The notes under the pieces: model-generated
Seen by the model: only the letters and a program-made list of their open reading frames with translations
What the model was told of the DNA's origin: nothing
The model's database searches: none
Shown here: positions 24,215-31,934 of the stretch, one piece after another
Layout: each line of letters opens with the position of its first letter
How positions within the stretch are numbered: position 1 is the stretch's first letter
Made by a program: the position numbers and the translations under genes
Assembly (NCBI RefSeq): GCF_019890725.1
Contig: NZ_JAINZZ010000005.1
Coordinates: 62,001-126,000, forward strand
Direction of reading: 5' to 3'
Length of the DNA: 64,000 nt
DNA from: Actinacidiphila acidipaludis
GTDB lineage: Bacteria > Actinomycetota > Actinomycetes > Streptomycetales > Streptomycetaceae

Positions 24215-26068
24215 TCAGCCCAGGGCGCGGTCGAGGTTGAAGGCGGCGCTGATCAGGGACAGATGGGTGAAGGCCTGCGGGAAGTTGCCCAGTTGCTCGC
24301 CCGTGCGGCCGATCTCCTCGGCGTAGAGGCCGACATGGTTGGCGTACGTGAGCATCTTCTCGAAGGCCAGCCGGGCCTGTTCGGTGCGGCCGGCCCGGGT
24401 GAGCGCCTCGACGTACCAGAAGGAGCAGATCGAGAAGGTGCCCTCGGTGCCGCGCAGGCCGTCGGGGCTGACGCCCGGGTCGTAGCGGTAGACCAGCGAG
24501 TCGGAGACCAGGTCGGACGTCAGCGCGTCCAGCGTGGCCAGCCACTTGGGGTCCGTGGGCGAGACGAACTTGGCCAGCGGCATCATCAGCACGGACGCGT
24601 CCAGGACGTCACCGTCGAGTTGCTGCACGAACGCCTGCCGCTGGCGGGACCATCCGCGCCGCATGATCTGCCGGTAGATCGCATCGCGGTTGCGCTGCCA
24701 ACGGGTCAGGTCGGCGGGCAGGCCGCGCCGGTTGGCCAGCCGGATGGCCCGCTCGATCGCCACCCAGCACATCAGCCGCGCGTACACGAAGTCGCGCCGG
24801 CCACCGCGTGACTCCCAGACGCCCTCGTCGGGCTGGTCCCAGTGGTCGCACAGCCAGTCCACCACCGCACCGACCTGCTCCCAGTGGTCGCTGCTGATGG
24901 GCCGGCCCCACTTGTCGTACAGATAGACGGAGTCGATCAGCGCGCCGTAGATGTCCAGCTGCAGCTGGCTCGTGGCCGCGTTTCCCACCCGCACGGGTGC
25001 GGAGCCCAGGTACCCCTCCAGATACGGCAGTTCGGACTCCGGCAGTTCGCGGCGCCCGTCGATGCCATACATGATCTGCAGCGGCCCGAAGACGGGATCG
25101 GGAGGACCGGCGCTGCAGGCGGACAGGAAGCCCATGAACGCCTCGGCCTCGCTGGTGAATCCGAGCCGCAGCATCGCGTACACGCAGAACGCGGCGTCCC
25201 GCACCCACACGTAGCGGTAGTCCCAGTTGCGCTCGCCGCCGATGCCCTCCGGAAGGCTGGTCGTGGGAGCGGCGACGAACGCGCCGGTCGGCGCGTAGGT
25301 GAGCAGCTTCAGGACGAGCGCCGAGCGGTGCACCATCTCGCGCCACCGCCCGTGGTACTTCGACTGGTGGAGCCAGCTCCGCCAGAAGCGCACGGTCTCC
25401 CCGAACTCCTCCTCGGCCTCGCCTTGCGGGCAGACCTTCGGGTCGTAGTCCGCGCTGTCCGTGCCGAGGTGGTCGAGGGCGAACACCGCCGACTCGCCTT
25501 CGACCAGTTTGAAGCGGCCGGTGACGTCCCGGCCGTCGCAATCCAGAGAGACCGTGGAGGTCAGGCCCAGGGACAGCGTCGGGGACTGGAAGACCGCCTC
25601 GTGACCGCGCAGCCGCGCGGTGTGCTCGTCTGCGCCGTAGTTGAATCGGGGCGCGATGCGAGCGGTGAACGGCAGCGTGCCGCGCACGCAGATGACCCGC
25701 CGGATCAACCGGTGCCTGCCGCCTTCGCGCGACTCGTCGACGACCGGCATGAAGTCCTGGATCTCGGCGACTCCGTCGGCGGCGAAGAACCGGGTGATCA
25801 GCACGTTCGTGTCGGGGAAGTAGAACTGGCGGGTCCGGGCCGGCACGTCCGCGGCCAGTTCGAAGGCGCCGCCGCGCTCGGAGTCCAGGATGGACGCGAA
25901 GACGCTGGGCGAGTCGAACCGCGGGCAGCAGTACCAGTCGATGGTGCCGTCGGTGCCGACGAGTGCGGCAGTCCGAAGGTCGCCGATCAGGCCGTGCTCG
26001 GCGACCGGCAGATAGCCGTCGGACAGGGCGCTTCCGGGCTCCCCGGGCCCTGTGGGTTCGAAGGCCAT
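24215..26068 (-). CDS. GH15 glycoside hydrolase (trehalase/glucoamylase type)
   Basis: A 617-aa cytoplasmic enzyme. The N-terminal domain (about 1-220) begins GLIGDLRTAALVGTDGTIDWYCCPRFDSPSVF, typical of GH15 enzymes of actinomycetes, some proven to be trehalases. The catalytic (alpha/alpha)6 barrel includes GGERNWDYRYVWVRDAAF (general acid region) and DEGVWESRGGRRDFVYARLMCW (catalytic Glu). The last part (EGTFSICSFWYVEAL) carries a further acidic motif. ATG at 26068 is chosen for GGAGGAAGG upstream; an ATG 18 codons earlier is possible. Likely role: hydrolysis of trehalose or maltooligosaccharide. It is monocistronic. Confidence 0.9.
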   Translation of the reverse strand: MAFEPTGPGEPGSALSDGYLPVAEHGLIGDLRTAALVGTDGTIDWYCCPRFDSPSVFASILDSERGGAFELAADVPARTRQFYFPDTNVLITRFFAADGVAEIQDFMPVVDESREGGRHRLIRRVICVRGTLPFTARIAPRFNYGADEHTARLRGHEAVFQSPTLSLGLTSTVSLDCDGRDVTGRFKLVEGESAVFALDHLGTDSADYDPKVCPQGEAEEEFGETVRFWRSWLHQSKYHGRWREMVHRSALVLKLLTYAPTGAFVAAPTTSLPEGIGGERNWDYRYVWVRDAAFCVYAMLRLGFTSEAEAFMGFLSACSAGPPDPVFGPLQIMYGIDGRRELPESELPYLEGYLGSAPVRVGNAATSQLQLDIYGALIDSVYLYDKWGRPISSDHWEQVGAVVDWLCDHWDQPDEGVWESRGGRRDFVYARLMCWVAIERAIRLANRRGLPADLTRWQRNRDAIYRQIMRRGWSRQRQAFVQQLDGDVLDASVLMMPLAKFVSPTDPKWLATLDALTSDLVSDSLVYRYDPGVSPDGLRGTEGTFSICSFWYVEALTRAGRTEQARLAFEKMLTYANHVGLYAEEIGRTGEQLGNFPQAFTHLSLISAAFNLDRALG

Positions 26069-26438
26069 GGCGCCGCCTTCCTCCTCGGCCGTCGTGCTCC
26101 CGTTTCGAGCGTACGCCGACACGGTGCGGCTGACCTGCCGAGCAGCGCCGACCGCCGGCCGGCCCGCCGAGCAGCACCGACCGCCGGCCGGCCCGGAACG
26201 ACGGCGCAGGATTTCGTCTCGGGCGGATCGCGGGTGGCGCGACGCGTTCGTGCCGTGGCCGGCGGTGACGCGCAGGACCGGACCTCTCGGCGCGACCGGG
26301 CTTCGACACCGCGGTCGCGGCCAAGAGGTCCTGGCCGTGCACGTCGTTTCGCCGATTCCGTGGGGCGGGTCAGAGCACGGTGCGCGTCCGCTTTCCGCGG
26401 GAACGCGCCGGCAGGGCCCTCATCACGTCATGGAAGGG
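26069..26438. other. 370-nt intergenic region with a 29-bp tandem duplication
   Basis: No supported gene. It holds the promoter of the GH15 gene and the downstream region of the ricin-fold gene. The 29-bp duplication (26138-26195) is its only clear structure. Confidence 0.5.
26138..26195. repeat. 29-bp tandem direct repeat
   Basis: Two copies (26138-26166 and 26167-26195) differ at one base (AGCAGCGCC versus AGCAGCACC). They lie about 70-127 nt upstream of the GH15 start. Confidence 0.8.
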
Positions 26439-26945
26439 TCAGTAGTGGGTGCCGTTCCAGGTCCATCGTGCGACCTCGATGCCGGACTGGCCCCAGGGGG
26501 TCGAGTAGACGGCGTCACCGTTGGCCGAGGTCCGCAGGTCGTTCTCCCCGCTGTACGTCGAGAGCTCGCTGTAGTCGCCGTTCCACAACTGCCCGGCGTT
26601 GAGGCCGCTGTCGCAGGCGCTCAGCCACACGGCGTTGGTGTCGGTCTTGTCGTCCGTGGTGAGGCACTTGCCGGTGGCGGCGCTCTTCAGCTGGCGGTAG
26701 GTGATCCCGCTCGGGTAGGCGGTGTACGAACTGCCCCAGTTCCAGTAGGTGCCCGGCGACTCGTCGCAGGGGCCCGACCAGACGTTGCTGGTCGTGGTGG
26801 AGCCGGTGAGGCAGTTGCCCTCGTAGGCGTTCTTGTACACCCAGTCGGTCGCCGCGAACGAGCTCGACATCGAGCCCGCCGCGGTGAGCAGGAGGGCGGC
26901 GAACATCACGGGCAGGGTCAGTCGCAGGGTGTTCCGAGTTTTCAT
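26439..26945 (-). CDS. Secreted ricin-fold (beta-trefoil) protein
   Basis: A 168-aa secreted protein: signal peptide 1-31 (MKTRNTLRL, ends SSSFAA), then beta-trefoil-like segments GNCLTGSTTT, GKCLTTDDKTDTNAVWLSACD, and a final WTWNGTHY. Ricin-type Q-x-W motifs are present in diverged form (QLWNGDY). Likely a carbohydrate-binding secreted protein without a catalytic domain. The ATG at 26945 is the start consistent with a signal peptide; the ribosome site is weak. Confidence 0.7.
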   Translation of the reverse strand: MKTRNTLRLTLPVMFAALLLTAAGSMSSSFAATDWVYKNAYEGNCLTGSTTTSNVWSGPCDESPGTYWNWGSSYTAYPSGITYRQLKSAATGKCLTTDDKTDTNAVWLSACDSGLNAGQLWNGDYSELSTYSGENDLRTSANGDAVYSTPWGQSGIEVARWTWNGTHY

Positions 26946-27114
26946 GATCGCGAGGATTGGGGGCGCAGGCGTTGATCCTGTGAATCGAACATGAACATGG
27001 CACGTCGCGGCGGTCACACTCTCGACATGCACGCGTCAGCGGCGGCGCCGTGGCGGGCGGCCGATGAGTTTGCGGCAGGTGCGCGGTCTACCTCGCAACC
27101 GAAAGGAGCGCATC

Positions 27115-27720
27115 ATGCGCAAGATCATCGTGTGTATGTTTCTGACGCTGGACGGTGTCCTGCAGGCGCCGGGCGGTCCGGACGAGGACACGCAGAGCGG
27201 GTTCGAGTACGGCGGCTGGCAGAAGCCGGTGTCCGACGACGAGGTCGGCGAGGCCGTCGCCGGCTGGTACGAAGCGTCCGACGCGATGCTGCTCGGCCGC
27301 AAGACGTACGAGATCTTCGCTTCCTACTGGCCGACGGCCGATCCCGGCAACCCGTTCACCGAGCGGATGAACAGCATGCACAAGTACGTGGCGTCCCGGA
27401 CCCTGACGTCGGTGGAGTGGCAGAACTCCACGCTGCTGGAGGGTGACGTCGTCGACGCCGTCCGCGCGCTCAAGGCGTCCGACGGCGGCGACATCAACGT
27501 GGTGGGCAGCGGCGACCTCGCCCAGACCCTCATGCGCCACGGCCTCGTCGACGAATACCGGCTGACGATCCATCCGGTCGTCATCGGCACCGGCAAGCGC
27601 CTGTTCGCTGACGGAGCGATCCCCACGGCGCTGGAGCCGGTCAGCGTCTCGACGACGAAGAGCGGCACGATCGTCGGCGTCTACCGGCCGAGCGGTGAGC
27701 CCACCCACGACAGCTACTGA
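27115..27720 (+). CDS. RibD C-terminal/dihydrofolate reductase-like protein
   Basis: A 201-aa protein starting MRKIIVCMFLTLDGVLQAPGG, with AMLLGRKTYEIFASYWP, then GDINVVGSGDLAQTLMRHGLVDEYRLTIHPVVIGTGKRLF. This is the NADPH-binding fold of RibD/DHFR-like (YyaP/YwjB) reductases. Substrates of this group are mostly unknown. ATG at 27115 follows AAAGGAGC. It is monocistronic, followed by a strong bidirectional terminator. Confidence 0.88.
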   Translation: MRKIIVCMFLTLDGVLQAPGGPDEDTQSGFEYGGWQKPVSDDEVGEAVAGWYEASDAMLLGRKTYEIFASYWPTADPGNPFTERMNSMHKYVASRTLTSVEWQNSTLLEGDVVDAVRALKASDGGDINVVGSGDLAQTLMRHGLVDEYRLTIHPVVIGTGKRLFADGAIPTALEPVSVSTTKSGTIVGVYRPSGEPTHDSY

Positions 27721-27773
27721 ACGGCATGCCCGAAGACACCGCTGGTCCCGGACGACGCGACGGGGACGCCGGC

Positions 27774-27806
27774 GCGCGCCCACCGGAGTGGGGCCGGTGG
27801 GCGCGC
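27774..27806. terminator. Bidirectional terminator hairpin
   Basis: Perfect 13-bp arms (27774-27786 and 27794-27806) around a 7-nt loop between convergent genes. It marks the left border of the metabolite cluster. Confidence 0.8.
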
Positions 27807-27831
27807 GGGCCGGGCGAGCGGGGCCGCGCGG

Positions 27832-29145
27832 CTACGCGAGAAGTTCCCTCGCGTAGAGGTCGGCGGCCGCCTGGAACCGCAGGACGGCGTGCGAGGCGAT
27901 GGTGTGCACGTCCCGCCAGCAGCGCTGCACCGTGCTGGTCGCGTCGCAGATGTGGGGCCCGCCGGATCTGACCAGCCGTTCCACGGCTGTGACGAGCAGG
28001 TCCACCGCGACGGCGGCGTCCCGGTGGTTGCGGGCCACGGCCGGTGGGGTCACGGGGTCGGCGTCGGCCCGGCGCGCGGCGGCCGTCAGGAGCAGCTCCG
28101 CGGCGTCGATCTCGGCGGAGCTGCGGCTCAGGTCGGCGCTGAGCGAACCGGTGAGCGGCGCTTTCGCCGCCGCCCAGTCCGTCCAGGAGCGAAGCGCCGT
28201 CCGGGCCGCGCCGAGCGCGGGCGCGCAGAGGACCAGGCCGCCGACGAGCAGCGCCGGCGCGGTGTGGCAGCGCGGCCCTGCCGTGCCCTGCCCGGGCGTC
28301 CCGGCTGCGCCGCCGCGGGCAGCGTGCGCTCCGGCGCCCGCGGTCCGTGCGCCGGACGCCACGTCCGCGAAGTCGAACGAGCGGTGGGCCCGGACCACGG
28401 TCGGTGCCAGAGTCACGGTGTTGCTGCCGGTGCCGCGCAGGCCCGAGCTGTCCCAGGTGGCGGTCACGTCGACCGACGCGGTGGGCACGGCGAACACCCG
28501 TGCCGCGTCCGGCGTGGCGGCCTGGCCCGGCGGCGTCCCCGCCTGCGGCCCCGGCTGCCCTTCCAGTGCGGCGTCGACCGTGGCCGCGAGCAGCACCCAC
28601 TCCGAATCCCCGACGGCGCTGACGCACTCCCAGCGGCCGCTGAGCGACCAGTGCGAGCCGTGGCGCACTGCCCGGGCCGCGTGCGGCACCAGGCCGGCGG
28701 CGATCCGGGTGTCCGGCGAGGCGGTCCACACCTCGTGCCGGCCCTGCTCGGGCAGCAGCGCGGCGTACCGCCCGTGGTTCGCCCACAGCGCGGCGCACCA
28801 CCCGGCCGACGAGCAGTTCTCGGCGAGCTCCGCCACGGCTCGCAGCAGCGAGGTGAAGTCGCCCTGGTGGCCGCCGTGTTCACGGGGCACGAAGTGGGCG
28901 GGGAATCCGGCCCGGGTCACCGCCGTCACGGTCTCCGGGGCCAGCCCCGAGTTCCGGTCGGCGGCCGCCGCGTGCCGTGCCGCTGTCGCCCCGGCTGCGC
29001 GCAGCCGCTCCGGCCGCGGCCATGCCGTACCCGACTCGGGGGCGGCCGTGCGAGCCGCCGCGGCAGCGGCGGCGGAGGGCGGCGTGGCCGCGAAGGGGGT
29101 GGTGAACGTCGGCGCGGTCACCGGGGCTGTCGCCGTCTGCGTCAC
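27832..29145 (-). CDS. Acyl-CoA dehydrogenase-fold flavin monooxygenase (ActVA-ORF5/HpaB-like)
   Basis: A 437-aa protein of the acyl-CoA dehydrogenase fold (group D flavin monooxygenase type). The N-terminal 45 residues are Ala/Thr-rich and low complexity. The core has VPREHGGHQGDFTSLLRAVAELAENCSSAGWCAALWANHG, then WSLSGRWECVSAVGDSEWVLL, and a C-terminal helical domain with DATSTVQRCWRDVHTIASHAVL. Such enzymes hydroxylate aromatic or polyketide substrates with reduced flavin from a partner reductase. It starts with GTG inside the stop of the afsA-like gene (4-nt overlap), so it may tailor a butyrolactone or the pathway end product. Residues 262-285 are an odd Gly/Ala-rich insertion. Confidence 0.8.
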   Translation of the reverse strand: MTQTATAPVTAPTFTTPFAATPPSAAAAAAARTAAPESGTAWPRPERLRAAGATAARHAAAADRNSGLAPETVTAVTRAGFPAHFVPREHGGHQGDFTSLLRAVAELAENCSSAGWCAALWANHGRYAALLPEQGRHEVWTASPDTRIAAGLVPHAARAVRHGSHWSLSGRWECVSAVGDSEWVLLAATVDAALEGQPGPQAGTPPGQAATPDAARVFAVPTASVDVTATWDSSGLRGTGSNTVTLAPTVVRAHRSFDFADVASGARTAGAGAHAARGGAAGTPGQGTAGPRCHTAPALLVGGLVLCAPALGAARTALRSWTDWAAAKAPLTGSLSADLSRSSAEIDAAELLLTAAARRADADPVTPPAVARNHRDAAVAVDLLVTAVERLVRSGGPHICDATSTVQRCWRDVHTIASHAVLRFQAAADLYARELLA

Positions 29146-30272
29146 CGTCGGCCCCTCTGGGCCGGGATGAACGGGCGCGTGCCCCCTGGCCGCGCGTCCC
29201 CCCGCTCCCCCGGTTCGGCGCGCTCCACCGGTTCCGTCCGCTCCCCCGATCCGGCCTGTTCCGGCGCTCCGGCGGGTCTCGACCAGACCGTCGTGCCGAC
29301 CGCGAACGGCCTGCCGCCCTGGTGGACGCTGACCCGCAGCCGGCGCAGCGACGCGCTGCCGGTCGGTTCCGCGGCCTCCTCCAGGACCAGCCGGGCCGGC
29401 TGGTCGAGTTCACCGAAGGCCAGGCACCGCACCTCGGAGGAGACCAGGACCAGCGGGGAGTCCCACAGCCCCTCGTTGACCACCAGGTAGCCGAGTTGGC
29501 GGAATCCCTCCAGGGCCACCATGACCGGGACGTGGTCGCTGGGGTGGTCGAAGTAGATCGCGTGGTTCGTGTCGACCCGCAGCAGCCAGTCGAGGTCCAC
29601 CGGATCCCGTTCGAGCACCATGTCCTTGGTGCGCAGCCTGCCGACGGCGGCGGGGGTCACGTGGCGCGGCACCCAGGGGACGCCCACCGTGTCGCCGCCG
29701 GGTTCCGTGCGGCCGCGCGCGTCCCTGTGGCGTAACAGCGCGTACATCCGGTCGTCGACCGCGATGCCGCTGATCATGCCGCTGCCGCAGACCCGGCCGC
29801 CGACGCTGAGCACCACGTCGAGCCGCATGCCGTAACGCCGCGGCGGGCGGCTGGCGTCCCAGGTCCACCGCGCGTCCAGGACGACGTTCAGCGGGGTGGC
29901 GCCGACGTTCAGGGGCGCGGTGTCGTCCAGGGAGAAGTCGAGGGCGTCGCCGATGAAGTGGTGGGTCAGCGGGATCGCCAGGTAGGTGTGCGCCAGGTAG
30001 ACGAACATCTGGCGGATGGTCTCGGCGAAGAGCAGCGGGTCGGCGCGGCCGGCCGCGTCGGGGTGGTAGAGAGCGTGGTCGCGGGGCCACTGCGCGGCGA
30101 CGATGAACGTCGTGTCGTCCAGCCGGGCGCTGTCGGTGAGCAGGACCTCGGCGACGGAGGCGCGGTGCACCAGGTTGCGGGGCACCGGTTGCATGAAGGC
30201 GAGCCGGTGGCCGCCGTGGGCGAGCGGCTCGGGTGTGGTGTCTCTCAAAGGTGGCGCGTCCGTACTCTGCAT
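29142..30272 (-). CDS. AfsA/ScbA-family gamma-butyrolactone synthase
   Basis: A 376-aa two-hotdog AfsA homologue. Family blocks are clear: LVHRASVAEVLLTDSARLDDTTFIVAAQWPRDHALYHPD, DPLLFAETIRQMFVYLAHTYLAIPLTHHFIG, and in the second half VDTNHAIYFDHPSDHVPVMVALEGFRQ. AfsA condenses a beta-ketoacyl thioester with dihydroxyacetone phosphate, the first step to gamma-butyrolactone hormones. ATG at 30272 is preferred over GTG at 30275 because AAGGGGG is 6 nt before it. A TTA codon lies at 29733-29735, predicting bldA dependence. It is divergent from the receptor gene. The C-terminal 45 residues are repetitive Gly/Glu/Arg-rich. Confidence 0.92.
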   Translation of the reverse strand: MQSTDAPPLRDTTPEPLAHGGHRLAFMQPVPRNLVHRASVAEVLLTDSARLDDTTFIVAAQWPRDHALYHPDAAGRADPLLFAETIRQMFVYLAHTYLAIPLTHHFIGDALDFSLDDTAPLNVGATPLNVVLDARWTWDASRPPRRYGMRLDVVLSVGGRVCGSGMISGIAVDDRMYALLRHRDARGRTEPGGDTVGVPWVPRHVTPAAVGRLRTKDMVLERDPVDLDWLLRVDTNHAIYFDHPSDHVPVMVALEGFRQLGYLVVNEGLWDSPLVLVSSEVRCLAFGELDQPARLVLEEAAEPTGSASLRRLRVSVHQGGRPFAVGTTVWSRPAGAPEQAGSGERTEPVERAEPGERGDARPGGTRPFIPAQRGRR

Positions 30273-30290
30273 CACAATCCCCCTTGTGAT
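30271..30290. promoter_or_regulatory. Inverted repeat over the afsA-like start codon
   Basis: ATCACAA (30271-30277) and TTGTGAT (30284-30290) form perfect 7-bp arms with a 6-nt spacer covering the ribosome site and ATG of the afsA-like gene. It could be an operator or an mRNA hairpin limiting translation. Confidence 0.45.
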
Positions 30291-30347
30291 CTCATGGTGC
30301 GCGAACGAGCGCGGTCCCGGGGGGTAGCCCTCCGGGGGTCTCTAAAG

Positions 30348-30365
30348 ATACCTTCATGAAGGTAT
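30348..30365. promoter_or_regulatory. Autoregulatory element (ARE)-like palindrome, receptor binding site
   Basis: A perfect 18-bp palindrome, ATACCTTCATGAAGGTAT, sits between the divergent afsA-like and TetR-type receptor genes, where gamma-butyrolactone receptors are known to bind. A 16/18 copy occurs at 49433-49450. Confidence 0.8.
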
Positions 30366-30437
30366 TATGGGGAAGGGCCTCCCACCAGCGAGGCTCCGAC
30401 AGCGCGCGCACAGCACCTCTGTACGAAGGGATGGGGC

Positions 30438-31061
30438 ATGAGGCAGGGAACCCGTCAGACACCCGCCGCCGGCGACCTCAAACAGGAGCGGGCCATCCGT
30501 ACCCGTGCCCTGATCCTGGACGCGGCGGCCGAGACGTTCGCCAACAAGGGGTATCCGGACACGACCATGCTCGACGTGGCGCAGCTGACCGGCGCCACCA
30601 AGGGAGCGGTGTACTTCCACTTCGCGAACAAGAACGCCCTGGCCGCCGCGGTGGCCGACGAGTTCTACACGCGGCTGTCCCTGCTCGCCGAGGAGGTCGA
30701 GGGGCTGGGCCTGCCGCCGCGCGCCGCGGTGGGCGAGCTGCTGCTACGCACCGGTGCGCTGTTCCGTGACAACAAGATCGCTCAGGCCGGTGCGCGGCTG
30801 CAGTTGGAGCACTCGCTGATCGACGTGTCGCTGCCGACGCCGTTCGTCGGCTTCCTGACGTTCATCTCCCGCCTGCTGCACTTCGCGGAGGCCGACGGCG
30901 ACCTGCCCGAGGGCGCGGACCCCGACGTGCTCTCGCGCGTGCTGGTCTCGGCCTTCTTCGGCGCCCAGCACATGTCCTGGGTGCTCAACGACCGCCAGGA
31001 TGTGGTGGACCGGGTCCAGGAGATCCTCGGCGCGGTACTGCCCGCGACGACGCCGGCCTGA
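30438..31061 (+). CDS. TetR-family gamma-butyrolactone receptor (ScbR/ArpA type)
   Basis: A 207-aa TetR-type repressor. DNA-binding domain: QERAIRTRALILDAAAETFANKGYPDTTMLDVAQLTGATKGAVYFHFANKNALA split into helix-turn-helix T-T-M-L-D-V-A and TGATKGAVYFHF, the ScbR signature. The C-terminal ligand domain includes RDNKIAQAGARLQLEHS and FFGAQHMSWVLNDRQD, also typical; the Trp in HMSW is the conserved ligand-pocket Trp of this group. The ATG at 30438 follows a GGGATGGGGC region. Probable role: repressor released by a butyrolactone, acting at the palindrome 73-90 nt upstream and at its copy before the carboxylase gene. Confidence 0.92.
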   Translation: MRQGTRQTPAAGDLKQERAIRTRALILDAAAETFANKGYPDTTMLDVAQLTGATKGAVYFHFANKNALAAAVADEFYTRLSLLAEEVEGLGLPPRAAVGELLLRTGALFRDNKIAQAGARLQLEHSLIDVSLPTPFVGFLTFISRLLHFAEADGDLPEGADPDVLSRVLVSAFFGAQHMSWVLNDRQDVVDRVQEILGAVLPATTPA

Positions 31062-31092
31062 CGGGACGCACCGGCACCGGCCTGACGGGACG
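31053..31092. repeat. 16-bp direct repeat at receptor gene end
   Basis: CCGGCCTGACGGGACG occurs at 31053-31068, spanning the receptor stop codon, and again at 31077-31092. It is probably a small local duplication. Confidence 0.6.
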
Positions 31093-31125
31093 TCACGGCG
31101 GACCCCGCGCACCGGCGGTCGCCCG

Positions 31126-31821
31126 TCAGCGTCGGCGGCCTCGCGCGGCGAGCGCGTCCAGGCCCGGCAGGGTCCGGCCGCCCGCCCGGGCCACGTGGGC
31201 GCGCAGGACCGGGTCGGGGCCGACCGCCACCGGATGGCCGACGGCTCGCAGGAGTTCGAGGTCGGAGGCGTGGTCGCCGTAGGCGTGGCAGCCGGCCGGG
31301 TCGATACCGCGGGCAGCGGCCCAGGCGGTCGCCGCGTCGGCCTTGGCGGCGCCGATCATCGGCCGCCGCACCTCCCCGGTGAGCCTTCCCTCGCGCACCA
31401 CCACCGGCGTGCCCAGCACCGCGGTGGTGCGCAGGTGTTCGGCGATCGGATCCAGGCACGGGAAGAACGAGCCGGAGACGAGCACGGTGGCGTCCCCGGA
31501 TGTCTGGTGGCGGCGCAGCGCCTGGGTGCCCGGCCCGTGGTAGAAGCCGCCGGCCCGCTCCTGCTCCGCGTACCAGGCCCGTCCCTGCACGGCGAGTTCG
31601 GCGGCCGAGGCGCCCGCGTAGAGCGTGTAGTACGCCCGGTTCGCCGCCTCCCGCGTCGCCCCGCGGTCCTTGAGCGTCTGGATGGCGCGGTAGGCCTCCT
31701 CGTAGTCGGCGGCCGGCCGGCCGGTGGCCGCCAGGTGGAAGCGCAGGAAGCCGAACATGGTCTTCTGCGTCACCAGCGTCTCGTCGACGTCGAAGAACGC
31801 GGCGCGGCTGACCGGCGTCAT
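31126..31821 (-). CDS. HAD-IB family phosphatase
   Basis: A 231-aa HAD hydrolase. Motif I is FFDVDETLV (nucleophile and acid Asp near residues 10-12), motif II VLVSGSFFPCLDPIAEHL, and motif IV YGDHASDLELL with a Lys upstream (AAKADAA). This subgroup includes phosphoserine phosphatase-like enzymes. ATG at 31821 follows GAGGAG. Inference from context: it could remove the phosphate from the phosphorylated butenolide made by the AfsA-type reaction, a step for which a phosphatase is needed. It is the last gene of the long minus-strand run and convergent with the receptor gene. Confidence 0.85.
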   Translation of the reverse strand: MTPVSRAAFFDVDETLVTQKTMFGFLRFHLAATGRPAADYEEAYRAIQTLKDRGATREAANRAYYTLYAGASAAELAVQGRAWYAEQERAGGFYHGPGTQALRRHQTSGDATVLVSGSFFPCLDPIAEHLRTTAVLGTPVVVREGRLTGEVRRPMIGAAKADAATAWAAARGIDPAGCHAYGDHASDLELLRAVGHPVAVGPDPVLRAHVARAGGRTLPGLDALAARGRRR

Positions 31822-31934
31822 GAGTCTCCTCGCAAGGGGGTACGGGACAGCGAACAGGACGGACTTCCGGGCGGTACGCCGGGCCTGACGCGAGAGTAGA
31901 ACCACCGGCCGGGTGGCGTCCGCCGGAAGGAGGG

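Noticed and set aside
24842..26602. A 586-codon plus-strand frame antisense to GH15
   Set aside because: GH15 motifs are unambiguous on the minus strand.
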